A stretch of 64,000 nt of DNA from an uncultured Carboxylicivirga sp. (GCA_947491945.1 CANLLN010000008.1:119653-183652); one strand, 5' to 3'. Positions 37,006-46,267 are shown, numbered from the stretch's first letter. Translations and numbers: made by a program. Notes: a model not told the origin generated them from the sequence alone.

Positions 37006-38082
37006 CTAAATCCCCATCACTTTCTCTGCCCATATTTCCGGCGTATGCTGCATGCCCAATTGGTGCGATTGCTGGCTCATGTTTTTTAATGTAAGCTGAT
37101 CCATATCCATCGTTTTTTTGAGTGCCTGCTTCAAGGCTTCTTTGTTTTCATTTTCAAAGATAAAACCGTTGTGGCCATCCTGCAGAAAGCGGGTGGCCGA
37201 GCCTATGGCATTGGAGCAGATCATTGGGAAGCCCGCCACGGCCATCTCATGTACCACTACACCCCAGGGCTCAAAGCGGCTGGGCAGCACAAACACTCCT
37301 GTCTCGCTCAGGTATTGATGCATGTCGGCAGGCTGCACAAAGCCATGGTGCTGAATCTTCGGGTGCCGGGGGCGCTGATCAAACAGTTCGCCCGTACCCA
37401 GGCACCAGAGCTCCCATTCCGAGGCCTGTTCGTTCTGCAATTCCATGAAAGCCTCAAAGAGCAGATCAAGCCCCTTGGCTGCTATATAACGTCCCACGTA
37501 CAAAAAGCGTTTGGGTACTTCAGTTAGCTGCTTTTTATCGTTGTAGATCTGTTGAAAGTGGGCGGTGTCAGCACTGTAAAAGCCGGTGGTGATACGCTTG
37601 CCAAAGCCCAGTTTACGGGCATAGGCCGCCTGCGGCTCGCCGGGCACCCACGCATGCGAGAAGTGTCGGCGGATAAAGAAAGGTGACAGCAGGCGCATCA
37701 CCAGTTGCTTCGCGTTGCCAAACCAATGGTTATCGAGGGTGAGTAAGGTGGGTACCTGTCCTTTGTAAGCCTTGCACACCTTCAGGTAGCCTTTATCTAC
37801 CCAGCCGCTGCAGATGATCTTATCCGGATTAATGTCATTCACCAGTTTCATCAGCAGCTCATCGGTATAATCCGGCCGGTTGTAGATGTGTACCCCATCC
37901 GGACTATCAAACGCAAAAGGCGCTTCTTTATTTACCGGCCAGCGCACCACGTGGACTTCGACACCCATCGGGTGGTTTAGGCCATTGGGTATAGGATTTA
38001 GGGATTGTGGTGTGGCGGCTAAGGCCTTAAAGCAGCTCATTACGTAGCCGGCCAATTCGGTGTATAGGAAAAGTATTTTCAT
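37006..38082 (-). CDS. Glycosyltransferase family 4 with in-frame TAGG insertion
   Basis: A 358-aa GT-B transferase. FLYVGRYIAAKGLDLLFEAF (about residue 192) and FVLPSRFEPWGVVVHEMAVAGFP (donor-site E-rich motif) mark the GT4 domain. Near the N-terminus, residues about 23-38 (PQSLNPIPNGLNHPMG) are encoded by a TAGG-type repeat (37975-38015) identical in style to the surrounding intergenic DNA; the family normally runs straight from the CFKALA helix into VEVHVVRWPV. The frame is preserved. Confidence 0.87.
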   Translation of the reverse strand: MKILFLYTELAGYVMSCFKALAATPQSLNPIPNGLNHPMGVEVHVVRWPVNKEAPFAFDSPDGVHIYNRPDYTDELLMKLVNDINPDKIICSGWVDKGYLKVCKAYKGQVPTLLTLDNHWFGNAKQLVMRLLSPFFIRRHFSHAWVPGEPQAAYARKLGFGKRITTGFYSADTAHFQQIYNDKKQLTEVPKRFLYVGRYIAAKGLDLLFEAFMELQNEQASEWELWCLGTGELFDQRPRHPKIQHHGFVQPADMHQYLSETGVFVLPSRFEPWGVVVHEMAVAGFPMICSNAIGSATRFLQDGHNGFIFENENKEALKQALKKTMDMDQLTLKNMSQQSHQLGMQHTPEIWAEKVMGI

Positions 38083-38091
38083 GATTATTAT

Positions 38092-38136
38092 AGGTTATTG
38101 GGTTTAGGGTATAGAATATAGGTTATGGGGTTTAGG
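38092..38136. repeat. TAGG-type array upstream of the GT4 gene
   Basis: GGGTTTAGGGTATAGAATATAGG and variants, G-rich on the + strand. Confidence 0.65.
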
Positions 38137-38496
38137 CTATAGGGTTGAACGCTTTGAGGATATGAGCGCGTTTATCATTTTTAATATTTCCATGCTTTTA
38201 CTCTCTAGTAATTCGAGTTGAGAATGTTGAAGGTGCCCTCTTCTATAGAAAAGATTGAGTACTGTAATTGACTCGAATAAAGAAGCTCTGGCAATGTGAA
38301 GAAAATGGATAAATTCCTTTTTTGAATAGCGTCCTTTACCCTCGGCAATATTTTAAGGTACGGAGCAAGAGCATGCTTCAAGTTGTTCACACAATCGAAA
38401 ATGCCCTTTAATGGCTTCTGTAATTTGAAGACATTCGTCAGCAAAATCCATAGCTTTCTGCCAAACCACTAATTCCTTAAAACTGAATTTTTCCAT
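38137..38496 (-). pseudogene. Four-helix bundle (IVP-type) protein with in-frame TAA
   Basis: From the ATG at 38496 the frame reads MEKFSFKELVVWQKAMDFA, a typical start of the 23S rRNA intervening-sequence/four-helix bundle family. It stops at codon 48 (TAA, 38353-38355) within the SVP-NIAEGKGR signature, and continues in the same frame with RYSKKEFIHFLHIARASLFE to a TAG at 38137-38139. The whole would be 119 residues, the family norm. A single nonsense change explains it. The family is often carried on mobile or accessory DNA; its function is unknown. Confidence 0.85.
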
Positions 38497-38527
38497 AACT
38501 TATTTATTTTTGAAATTTTGTCTTTGG

Positions 38528-38634
38528 TTGGGGTTAGGATATAGGTCGTAGGTAATAGGTTGAAGGGTATAGGGTAAAAGGTAAAAGGAATCCTAAAACC
38601 CACACCCTACGTCCTATGTCCCACACCCTAACTC
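38528..38634. repeat. Convergent TAGG/CCTA array
   Basis: G-rich units (GGTTAGGATATAGGTCGTAGG) followed by C-rich units (ACCCTACGTCCTATGTCCC); the second half runs into the 3' end of the polymerase gene and supplies its last codons. Confidence 0.65.
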
Positions 38635-39918
38635 CTCATTCCTGTAAAACCCCTCATTTCCCAACATACTCAAGATAATCACCAGTACAATTGTAAATGG
38701 ATTAAGGGAAGCCACTAGCCATGATTCTACACTAATGGAAAGAAGCATACCAAATAGAACGGCCCATACCAAAGGGCTGAGGCGTGATGCTTGGCGGAAA
38801 TTTGCTAACCAGCCGTAGGCAAATAATATAAGGCCAACAAGACCGGTGTCCATCCATATAGTAAGCCAGCTATTATGCACATTGCCCTGGTGTCCGTGCT
38901 GGACAAAATAATCGGCATATTGAGCAAGGATATGCAAGTGATAAGTGAAGCCATAGCTAAACCAATAGTTCATCTTTATATGCTTCCACGCTATTTCGGC
39001 TACCACTAAACGCCCCGAACCTGAATCAAGACTCTCTAAGCGGAAGTATTCGGCCAACCCCAGGGAGGTGACAATTGTTTCGAAGTTAGCCATCACATAT
39101 TGGTAGGATGCAAAAACCAGCGACATCACAACAAAGGCGACTAATACGCTGCGCTTAAACAGAATGTAGGCCATGGTAAACAGCAGGGCAGAGAAAATAC
39201 CGCCACGTGAGCCGGCTAATATGAGTGATGCGAGAATAACACTGTAGATAAAAATGATTTGAGGTCGTGTAAACAGATGTTTTTGAAAATGGATGGTTAG
39301 CGTGAACAGCGCAAAAAACAGAAAGCCATAGATGCCAATAGCATTGGGGTTTCCTAAAAGGCCTGAGTAACGGCCGCCGGCAAACATCACAAAGCCCGGC
39401 GCCATAAAGCGTAGTGCCAAGCCGGCTGTTAGCACCAATACGCCAATCATAACCAGATGGTAAAGAAAACGATCGCGCTCATAAGTGATTAACAGATTTA
39501 CAAAAAAGGGAATGATCACCAGTAGCAATAGATAAGACAGGGTTTTCTGAAAGCCTGTAAACCCAACAGGACCCGATAAAAGCGAAAAGAAAGCTAATGC
39601 AAAAAACGGAATAAAGGGGCGTAAAAAAGCTAAGTGATCATAGCGGCCTTTAGGTGCCGTCATGTATAAATAGCCCATGACTAAGATCATGGCTGTTTTC
39701 AGGTTTTTGGCAAAGCTAAAAATGCCCTGGCGGCTATCACTAACGGTTAACACCAGCCAAAACCCCAAAAGAATCCACAGCCATTGACCTTTTTGCTTAA
39801 TCATAAGCACATGCACCGGAACAGCTACATAAGTAAGCGGTCCTGCTACAATCCCTATTAGTAGCCAAAACAGTAAGGTGAGGTAGTTATTCTTTTCTAA
39901 AAGAATTTGCTTGTACAT
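38614..39918 (-). CDS. O-antigen polymerase/ligase family membrane protein (Wzy-like)
   Basis: A 434-aa protein with about eleven membrane segments. A large loop holds GGRYSGLLGNPNAIGIYGF, and LAGSRGGIFSALLFT (about residue 230) is the conserved SRG region of the Wzy_C/O-antigen ligase family. HGHQGNVHNSWLTIWMDTGL supplies the conserved His. It polymerises or ligates repeat units in the periplasm. Nine nucleotides separate it from wecE. Polymerase versus ligase cannot be decided from sequence. Confidence 0.87.
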   Translation of the reverse strand: MYKQILLEKNNYLTLLFWLLIGIVAGPLTYVAVPVHVLMIKQKGQWLWILLGFWLVLTVSDSRQGIFSFAKNLKTAMILVMGYLYMTAPKGRYDHLAFLRPFIPFFALAFFSLLSGPVGFTGFQKTLSYLLLLVIIPFFVNLLITYERDRFLYHLVMIGVLVLTAGLALRFMAPGFVMFAGGRYSGLLGNPNAIGIYGFLFFALFTLTIHFQKHLFTRPQIIFIYSVILASLILAGSRGGIFSALLFTMAYILFKRSVLVAFVVMSLVFASYQYVMANFETIVTSLGLAEYFRLESLDSGSGRLVVAEIAWKHIKMNYWFSYGFTYHLHILAQYADYFVQHGHQGNVHNSWLTIWMDTGLVGLILFAYGWLANFRQASRLSPLVWAVLFGMLLSISVESWLVASLNPFTIVLVIILSMLGNEGFYRNEELGCGT

Positions 39919-39927
39919 GAAACGATA

Positions 39928-41082
39928 TTATTTAAATTCCCTTAAGGTATCCATAATCTTTTCCTGCATCGCCGGTTCCAGGTCGTAAAAGAGTGGCAGT
40001 CGAACCAGGCAATCCGAGTAGCGGTCGGATTGGGATAGTTCCGGACCTTCATACTTGTTTTTATAATAGGGGCTTTTGTGCAGACTCAGGTAATGGAACA
40101 CACTGTGTATATCGTTTTCGCGCAGGTAGGCAATCAGGCGGGTGCGGAATTCACCATCGGGGCATATCATGTAAAACATGTGGCCATTAACCGTGGCATG
40201 GTGTGGGATTGTCGGGAGTTTTACGTCCTGTTGGTCTGCCCATTCCTTTAGGCCTTCGTTGTAGGTATGCCATATTTCGTTGCGGCGTTTTTGTATGGTA
40301 TCCAGTTCTTCGAGCTGTGCCCACAGGAAGGCGGCGGTTACTTCGCCCGGCAAAAAGCTGCTGCCCGTATCTACCCAGCCGTATTTGTTTACTTCGCCAC
40401 GGAAAAACTCGGCCCGGTTGGTTCCTTTCTCCCATAATATTTCGGCGCGTTGGATAAAGCGCTCGTCGTTAATGGCTAATAAGCCACCTTCGCCGCATTG
40501 AATGTTCTTGGTTTCGTGGAAGGAGAAACACCCCAGGTGACCGATGGATCCCAGCGATCTGCCTTCCTCCCCTTTGGGGAGGACCGACGAGGGGCTTTTA
40601 TAATAACTATCCACAGCTTGTGCGGCGTCCTCTACTACAAAAATATTGTATTTATCGGCCAGGGCCATTATCTTATCCATATCGCAGGCCACACCGGCAT
40701 AATGCACGGGCACAATGGCTTTGGTTTTGGGGGTGATGAGCCTTTCTATTTGGCTTTCATCAATGCCGGGATGGTCGGGCCGGCTGTCGGCAAAGCGAAT
40801 AATAGCCCCTTGGCGCACAAAAGCCAATGCTGTGCTCACAAAAGTGTAGGAGGGAATAATCACTTCATCGCCCGGCTGAATATCCAACAAAAGAGCGGCC
40901 ATCTCCAGGGCATCGGTGCAGCTGGTGGTGAGCAGGGTCTTTTTAAAGCCCCAGCGTTCCTGAAAATAATTTTGGCATTTTTTGGTGTAGCTGCCATTGC
41001 CACTGATGTGTCCGGTAGCCACCGCACCATAGATGTGGTGTACCTCTTTACCGGTGATATGGGGTTTGTTAAATGGAGTCAT
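39928..41082 (-). CDS. wecE: dTDP-4-amino-4,6-dideoxygalactose transaminase with in-frame repeat
   Basis: A 384-aa PLP enzyme of the DegT/DnrJ/EryC1 family. FNKPHITGKEVHHIYGA at the N-terminus, LLTTSCTDALEMAALLL, EDAAQAVDS and CFSFHETKNIQCGEGG (PLP-binding Lys near residue 188) match WecE, which makes dTDP-Fuc4N. Residues about 163-176 (SPSSVLPKGEEGR) are an insert encoded by a CCTCCCCTTTGGGGAGG palindrome (40561-40600), placed between the Tyr-Lys and the SLGSIGHLG that normally follow each other. The catalytic core is intact. Confidence 0.92.
   Translation of the reverse strand: MTPFNKPHITGKEVHHIYGAVATGHISGNGSYTKKCQNYFQERWGFKKTLLTTSCTDALEMAALLLDIQPGDEVIIPSYTFVSTALAFVRQGAIIRFADSRPDHPGIDESQIERLITPKTKAIVPVHYAGVACDMDKIMALADKYNIFVVEDAAQAVDSYYKSPSSVLPKGEEGRSLGSIGHLGCFSFHETKNIQCGEGGLLAINDERFIQRAEILWEKGTNRAEFFRGEVNKYGWVDTGSSFLPGEVTAAFLWAQLEELDTIQKRRNEIWHTYNEGLKEWADQQDVKLPTIPHHATVNGHMFYMICPDGEFRTRLIAYLRENDIHSVFHYLSLHKSPYYKNKYEGPELSQSDRYSDCLVRLPLFYDLEPAMQEKIMDTLREFK
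40561..40600. repeat. CCCCTTTGGGG palindrome inside wecE
   Basis: CCTCCCCTTTGGGGAGG followed by ACCGACGAGGGGCTTT, same layout as the repeat at 32203-32292. Read through in frame by wecE. Confidence 0.8.
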
Positions 41083-41513
41083 ATATGCGATTGTTAAAGC
41101 GTTAGTAATTAGATTGATAGCTTGGCTATAGATGTTACCCTATAGCTGCATACTTGCCTGATATAAATAAGTTGATGTACGCAATCATTTTTATAAAAGT
41201 CACAAATTTAATCCTTTTTTTGGAGGACAAAATACGAATGTTTCTTTTTGGTATGTTATGTGTAGCAGAAGCCTAACCGCAGGGTATCGTGGTGTTAAAC
41301 ACCGAGTAACGCAGAGTATAATGTTTAACAAATGAGTACCACGGAGTTTTTAATTTCTCTCCCGTCTGAGCCGGGACAGCTTGTGTAACTCCTATTTTAA
41401 AAAAATACTCTGTGTAACTCTGTGGTTTATTTTCGTTTGCTGAGCACCGCCGAAGTATAAGCGCAAAATAAACGCTCAATACTCACCTCTCAAAACTCAC
41501 CTCTCAAAACTCA
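41083..41513. repeat. Intergenic region with ACTCTGTGG-type repeats
   Basis: About 430 bp without a gene. ACACCGAGTAACGCAGAGT, TACCACGGAGT and ACTCTGTGTAACTCTGTGG are complementary units, with CCCGTCTGAGCCGGGACAG between them. Similar blocks lie at 44680-44910. The end has three AACTCACCTCTC-like units. Confidence 0.6.
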
Positions 41514-42662
41514 CTACTCTTTACTGCCGCTCTTTATAATGGCAAATTTTGATTTGAATTTTAAGAATATTTTCTCGTATCGATGGTAACTGAGCTGTGC
41601 CATGGCAATGGTTAAAAGTGTGCTGGCCGGGTAGAGAAACCAATTGCTGACCAGCCCGTACTGCAGGGCAAGCTTGATGCATAGCACGATGGCAATTGGG
41701 TGTAGCATGTACAATCCGTAGGAGATATTTCCCAATGCATTGAAGAGCTTATTCTCCAGCTTGATTTTGATATTGGGGTTGGCCGCAAAATTTAATATGA
41801 TTATGGCATAACAGCCCGAGTAAACAATGTTGTTGATGTAGGGGTAATACATACCCAACAGGTAGTTAGTGACTGCAAACGCGATAGCTAGGTTAAAAGC
41901 CACCCTGTTTTTAAGTAATTTTAACAACTGGGGGGGGTGATGAGCAAACAGCATCACTGCGAAAAAGCCACCGATGGCCATGGTATCAATTTTAAATCCT
42001 GCCCAAAACTCCCTCAAAATAGTATGGTAGGGTAATGATAACGAAACCGGCGATGCCAGCAACATGCGGATTGCATTATAGCCAATTACAATGGCAACCA
42101 TCAGTAAAAGACGGTTCTTTTTAATATAGCGAATTACCACTGGCCATAGGAGGTAAAACTGCTCTTCGGTGCCAATACTCCAGGTTTGCGAGGCGTAGGG
42201 GATGATGCCCAGCAAGGCCAATACCAGGTTGGCAAAGAAGAAGAGGTACAGAAATAGTTTAAGCCCCAAATTGGATTGGACCTCCTCAATAGGAAAACCC
42301 GGCAGGCTTAATAATTCGATATGAGGAAAAGCAAACAGCGACAGAAGTACCACGGCGAGGTAAAGGGGCCATATCCGCAATATGCGCCGCATGTAAAACT
42401 TCTTTATTTTAATGGTGTTTATTTTTTGTTCTTCGGCCAGCAACAAATAGGTGATTAAGAAGCCACTCAGCACAAAAAACAGGATGACTCCCTGTCCGCC
42501 CACAATGCGAATAAACTTGTTAATAAGCGCATCGCCCGTCCAATAGGAGGGAAGCTGAAAAATGGCCTTGAACTGTTCGATATGATGAATAATCACCAAA
42601 AAGGCCGCGATAAAACGCAGGCCATTCAGGTTGGGGAAATAGATTCGCTTGGAGGGGTGCAT
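41514..42662 (-). CDS. O-acyltransferase (AT3/OafA type)
   Basis: A 382-aa inner-membrane acyltransferase with about ten spans. The motifs LNGLRFIAAFLVIIHHIEQF (catalytic His near residue 22-23) and VLSGFLITYLLL, then SIGTEEQFYLLWPV, are those of the AT3 family that acetylates surface polysaccharide. It overlaps nothing and starts next to the acetyltransferase stop (1 nt apart). Confidence 0.9.
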   Translation of the reverse strand: MHPSKRIYFPNLNGLRFIAAFLVIIHHIEQFKAIFQLPSYWTGDALINKFIRIVGGQGVILFFVLSGFLITYLLLAEEQKINTIKIKKFYMRRILRIWPLYLAVVLLSLFAFPHIELLSLPGFPIEEVQSNLGLKLFLYLFFFANLVLALLGIIPYASQTWSIGTEEQFYLLWPVVIRYIKKNRLLLMVAIVIGYNAIRMLLASPVSLSLPYHTILREFWAGFKIDTMAIGGFFAVMLFAHHPPQLLKLLKNRVAFNLAIAFAVTNYLLGMYYPYINNIVYSGCYAIIILNFAANPNIKIKLENKLFNALGNISYGLYMLHPIAIVLCIKLALQYGLVSNWFLYPASTLLTIAMAQLSYHRYEKIFLKFKSKFAIIKSGSKE

Positions 42663-43358
42663 TTAAATATGGTAAATTAATTGAGTATGAGCGACATTAT
42701 AGCCTGATTTTGTGTATAGTTTACAGGCTCCTGTATTATCCAACTGGGTAACAACGGATGCTTGAGTTATTCCGTTTTTAGCGTACCACTTGTGAGCAGC
42801 TTTTATTAATGCACCACCAATACCTTGGCCATGATATGACGGGTCAACTGCTATTAAACCTATTTGACCCATATTGCTATTTTTTTTAACAGTCACAAAA
42901 CCTCTTATATGATTGTCGATTGAAGCTACAAAAACACTATCAGCCATTTGCCCTCTTAAAGACTTCTCAATCCATTGCTGATAGAGCGCTTCAAATTTTT
43001 CATTTAAGATGGGGTCTTTTTTAAATCTACTTTCATGCCCACTTAAATAAGTAAGTTGAAGCAATTCTTCAGATATGATACCATTGTAGTGTATTATGAA
43101 ATCCGTGGGTTGATTACTTGTCGAAATATGGTGAGTGATATAGGTTACTTTTTTATCGATAATTTTAATGTATCTTTCTTCAAGAGTTTTTTTTGCTTTT
43201 TTATCTGTCTCTTGTGTAAATAGATAAATTAAGTCATAATTTTTATTTGTTTTTTCATGGAATAAATCAATCAAAGTTGCCTCAGTTAGTATTGAAACTT
43301 TACAAGAGCCAATTTTTTTCTTAAAAAAATGAGAATCCCATTCCAAATATTTTATCAT
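42663..43358 (-). CDS. GNAT acetyltransferase, WecD-like
   Basis: A 231-aa N-acetyltransferase. MIKYLEWDSHFFKKKIG is the N-terminal pattern of dTDP-fucosamine acetyltransferase (WecD/RffC); the acetyl-CoA loop is VDPSYHGQGIGGALIKAA (about residues 173-190). With WecE in the same locus it could make dTDP-Fuc4NAc. It overlaps the upstream GT2 stop by 4 nt. GNAT is certain, the WecD role likely. Confidence 0.78.
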   Translation of the reverse strand: MIKYLEWDSHFFKKKIGSCKVSILTEATLIDLFHEKTNKNYDLIYLFTQETDKKAKKTLEERYIKIIDKKVTYITHHISTSNQPTDFIIHYNGIISEELLQLTYLSGHESRFKKDPILNEKFEALYQQWIEKSLRGQMADSVFVASIDNHIRGFVTVKKNSNMGQIGLIAVDPSYHGQGIGGALIKAAHKWYAKNGITQASVVTQLDNTGACKLYTKSGYNVAHTQLIYHI

Positions 43359-44290
43359 TCGTCGAAGTTTATTAACTGTTCAACTATAAATGTAGGGCGG
43401 TTTTTCACCTGTTCAAAAATGCGGCCAATATATAAACCCAGCATGCCTAACAATGTTATGATTACACCGGCCAGAAACCAGATAGAAATAATTAAGCTGC
43501 TGTAACCAATTACATCAATTTCTCCATTTAAGGCTCGAATGAATGTATATATAGCAAATACGAAAGAAAATATAGAGATGTAGATCCCTAGCTTTACAGT
43601 TAAACGAAGTGGTTTGTCAGAAAATGATAATATGGTATTCAAAGCAAGTCGCAGCAGGGCTTTAAAATTATACCCACTTTGGCCCTCTTCTCTGGCAGCA
43701 TGAGCTACTTTTATTTCGGTTCTTGAAAAACCAACCCATTTAACCATTGCAGGGAAATAGCGCGTTTTATCTTTCATAGATAAAATGGCATTAACTACTT
43801 TGCGATGATAAATGCCAAAATTAGCTACCTCTGCATTTTGTTCAGTATCGGTTAGATAAGCAAGCGTCTTATAAAACCATTTCGACATATTCTTTTTTAA
43901 AAAGTTATCCTGGCGTTCAACTCGTCTGCCTAATACAATATCATAACCCTCTTTTGCTCTCTCCAGGAAAGCGGGGATTTCTTCCGGTTGATCTTGTAAA
44001 TCGCCGTCCATTACAACAATCCATTCACCAGTAGCGTGTTTTAATCCTGCGTGAATAGCATAGTGCTGCCCAAAGTTTCTGGAAAGGTTAACGCCCTTGA
44101 TTCGTTGATCAGAAGCAGTTTGTTCCTGAACTTTTTCCCAATCATTTTCAGGACTTGCATCGTTGACCAGAATTATTTCAAAATCGGAAGTAATTGATTG
44201 AAGTGTTTCAACAAGACGGTTGCTCAATTGAGCAATAGATGCACTGCAGCGATAAAGTGGTACAACGACCGATATATAGATCTTCTTCAT
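43355..44290 (-). CDS. GT2 polyprenyl-phosphate sugar transferase (ArnC/DPM-like)
   Basis: A 311-aa protein. ISVVVPLYRCSASIAQL starts the GT2 domain, with ILVNDASPEND, VVMDGDLQDQPEEIP (DxD) and a C-terminal pair of membrane spans (about residues 230-250 and 265-285). Such enzymes move a sugar from a nucleotide onto undecaprenyl phosphate. A longer frame begins at 44461 but overlaps the previous gene; ATG 44290 gives the normal start and a 4-nt ATGA overlap. Confidence 0.9.
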   Translation of the reverse strand: MKKIYISVVVPLYRCSASIAQLSNRLVETLQSITSDFEIILVNDASPENDWEKVQEQTASDQRIKGVNLSRNFGQHYAIHAGLKHATGEWIVVMDGDLQDQPEEIPAFLERAKEGYDIVLGRRVERQDNFLKKNMSKWFYKTLAYLTDTEQNAEVANFGIYHRKVVNAILSMKDKTRYFPAMVKWVGFSRTEIKVAHAAREEGQSGYNFKALLRLALNTILSFSDKPLRLTVKLGIYISIFSFVFAIYTFIRALNGEIDVIGYSSLIISIWFLAGVIITLLGMLGLYIGRIFEQVKNRPTFIVEQLINFDE

Positions 44291-44649
44291 AATTTCACAG
44301 TTACAATAATACCGGCAATAATAAGCAGCAGTCCGGCTACTTTGCCCCAGGTAAACGATTCGCCAAATATACCCACACTTAATAGCAACACCAAAACAAA
44401 GGCGAGACTCATAAAGGGGTAGGCAAAAGAAATTTCGAATTTGGTCATGGCGGCCATCCAAAACAGGCTAGCTACAAAGGCAGCAGCAAAGCCGCTTAGT
44501 AGCCAGGGGTCTAAGAATAGTTTGGCCATAAAAAACAGCTTGTCTGTTAGCTGCTCCGGTAATTGACCTTTGAGGTTCATGCGCCATTTAAGCGCTAGCT
44601 GTCCGTAAACAGTAAACAGGATGCAGCCAAAAATGTAGAGATAGCCCAT
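44287..44649 (-). CDS. Small EmrE/ArnE-like transporter
   Basis: A 120-aa protein with four membrane spans. It ends in FGESFTWGKVAGLLLIIAGIIV, the conserved last helix of the EmrE/EamA half-transporters. Directly coupled to the GT2 gene, it is a good candidate flippase for the lipid-linked sugar (ArnE/ArnF role). ArnF usually works as a partner subunit; none is seen here, so a homodimer may be used. Confidence 0.82.
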   Translation of the reverse strand: MGYLYIFGCILFTVYGQLALKWRMNLKGQLPEQLTDKLFFMAKLFLDPWLLSGFAAAFVASLFWMAAMTKFEISFAYPFMSLAFVLVLLLSVGIFGESFTWGKVAGLLLIIAGIIVTVKL

Positions 44650-44679
44650 GGGGGATTATTGTTTATGTTGTTCATGTTT

Positions 44680-44915
44680 AACCACGGAGTAACGCGGAGT
44701 TAAAATTTTAACGCAGAGTAACGCGAATTTTTTTATTTACTCTGTGCCACTCTGTGGTTTCATTGGATGCTGAGCGTAGCAGAAGTATAACCGCTGAGTA
44801 TCGCAGAGTAAGGCACTGCCTGTCCCTTATTCGGGAGAGTACCACGGAGTTTTTTTATTTTCTTTGTGTAAGTTATTTTAAAAAACTACTCAGTGTAACT
44901 CTGTGGTTTAAACTT
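44680..44915. repeat. ACGGAGT/ACTCTGTGG inverted repeats
   Basis: ACCACGGAGTAACGCGGAGT and ACTCTGTGCCACTCTGTGG are inverted copies; a second pair follows at 44850-44910. Noncoding. Confidence 0.65.
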
Positions 44916-45330
44916 AACCGCAAAGAACGCAAAGGAAAATGAAACGCAAAGGCCGCAAAGAATTTTTTCATAACGTACTTAGCGCCATCTTAGCGTACAT
45001 CGCGGTTCCTCCGTATGCTGAGCGTAACCGAAGCATAACCGCAAAGGTCGCGAAGAAAATTAAATCGCAAAGGACGCAAAGGATTTTTTCTCCGCGCTCT
45101 TAGCGCCTTCTTAGCGTACATCGCGGTTCCTCCGTATGCTGAGCGTAGCCGAAGTGTAACCGCAAAGGCCGCAAAGGTAATTGAATCGCAAAGGACGCAA
45201 AGAGTTTTTATAGCGTACATAGCGCCTTCTTAGCGTCATGGCGGTTTTCTTGTATGTTGAGTGCTGGCGAAGCATAACTGCAAAGAACGCGAAGGATATT
45301 GAATCGCAAAGAAGGCAAGGGTTTTTTCCT
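44916..45330. repeat. 121-bp tandem repeat array 1
   Basis: Units begin AACCGCAAAG at 44916, 45037, 45158 and 45276, i.e. periods of 121, 121 and 118 bp. Each holds CGCAAAGG and CTTAGCG(C/T) arms, then GGTTCCTCCGTATGCTGAGCG. Short reading frames here are only translations of the repeat. Confidence 0.85.
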
Positions 45331-45401
45331 TTGTGTGATTTATAATAGTTTACCTTAGCAATAATGCCGGGAGCGGTAGTGGGCTATTCAATATATGAGC
45401 A

Positions 45402-45537
45402 TCAGTTAATTTTGAATAATTCCATAAGTTTCGAATTCAATGTGTCTATCTCATTACGTGTCATGTTGCCCAATTTGCCTAATGCCAGTTCTTTATCTAT
45501 TGTAGCTATTTTATTGAGTCTTACAACTGATGTTTTT
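45402..45537 (-). pseudogene. 3' remnant of a MazF/PemK toxin gene
   Basis: Minus-strand frame reading TSVVRLNKIATIDKELALG to KLMELFKIN and a TGA at 45402-45404. This is the usual C-terminus of MazF/PemK toxins. The N-terminal two thirds are missing: the remnant starts directly behind the antitoxin stop. A deletion has removed the toxin core. Confidence 0.75.
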
Positions 45538-45771
45538 TTAAGACCATTTGTATCTTTCTTTCAGATCATTCACAGAATACAAATCTTCTTCTTCATATAG
45601 GTAGTCAAGGGCTTTCGATGCTGAAGAAAGCTTTTGCACTCCTTCTGCAATAAGGCTGTCATCCAGTTTGCTTAGTAGATATTCAGCAAAATCATGTACC
45701 TGGTTTACCTTATCCGCCGGTAATCTGTTTAAAGTTTGTATCGTATCTTTTATAATAGCCTGTTTGTTCAT
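45538..45771 (-). CDS. MazE-like antitoxin, orphaned
   Basis: A 77-aa helical protein (IQTLNRLPADKVNQVHDFAEYLLSK..) of the type found before MazF/PemK toxin genes. Its toxin is now only a fragment (45402-45537), so it may be a neutral survivor or protect against a related toxin elsewhere. It lies between the two 121-bp arrays. Confidence 0.65.
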   Translation of the reverse strand: MNKQAIIKDTIQTLNRLPADKVNQVHDFAEYLLSKLDDSLIAEGVQKLSSASKALDYLYEEEDLYSVNDLKERYKWS

Positions 45772-45876
45772 TGATGTTGTATTTTTGTATTAAAGATACG
45801 CTAAAATAAAGATCTGAGTCAATAATTAGGGTGCTGTTATGTTTTTTATTTGAGCCGGAACAGCTTGTGGTTCGTT

Positions 45877-46135
45877 AACCGCAAAGGGCACGGAGTGAAA
45901 TTTAACCGCAGAGAGCGCGGAGGTTATTTTTCTGCGTACTTAGCGCCATCTTAGCGTACATCACGGTTCCTCGTATGATGAACGTAACCGAAGCATAACC
46001 GCAAAGGTCGCGAAGAAAATTAAATCGCAAAGGACGCAAAGGATTTTTTCTCCGCGCTCTTAGCGCCTTCTTAGCGTACATCGCGGTTCCTCCGTATGCT
46101 GAGCGTAGCCGAAGCATAAGCGCAAAGGTCGCAAA
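45877..46135. repeat. 121-bp tandem repeat array 2
   Basis: Units start at 45877, 45997 and 46118. The unit from 45997 is identical or nearly so over about 115 bp to that from 45037 in array 1. Confidence 0.85.
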
Positions 46136-46197
46136 GATGTTTTTGCTTGATGCATACTACCGATTACTGAATACCGACACACTGATTATTGTTTTTC

Positions 46198-46244
46198 AGG
46201 CTCGCATCTTGATATTTCAGGTGCTTAGCAAGCTGCGATCCTTT
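46198..46244. repeat. AGGCTCGCATC element, copy 1
   Basis: About 45 bp: AGGCTCGCATCTTGAT, then GTGCTTAGCAAGCTGCGATCC. The TCGCA and TGCGA arms are complementary around a GCTTA.TAAGC core. Other copies: 48233, 50573, 61133, 63826. Confidence 0.75.
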
Positions 46245-46267
46245 AGTTTCCTTCTCTCCTTTTAAGT

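Noticed and set aside
38205..38444. Minus-strand 79-residue frame
   Set aside because: It is an out-of-frame shadow of the four-helix bundle pseudogene at 38137-38496.
44990..46117. Small similar reading frames on the minus strand
   Set aside because: They are translations of the 121-bp tandem repeat and have no start signals or homology.
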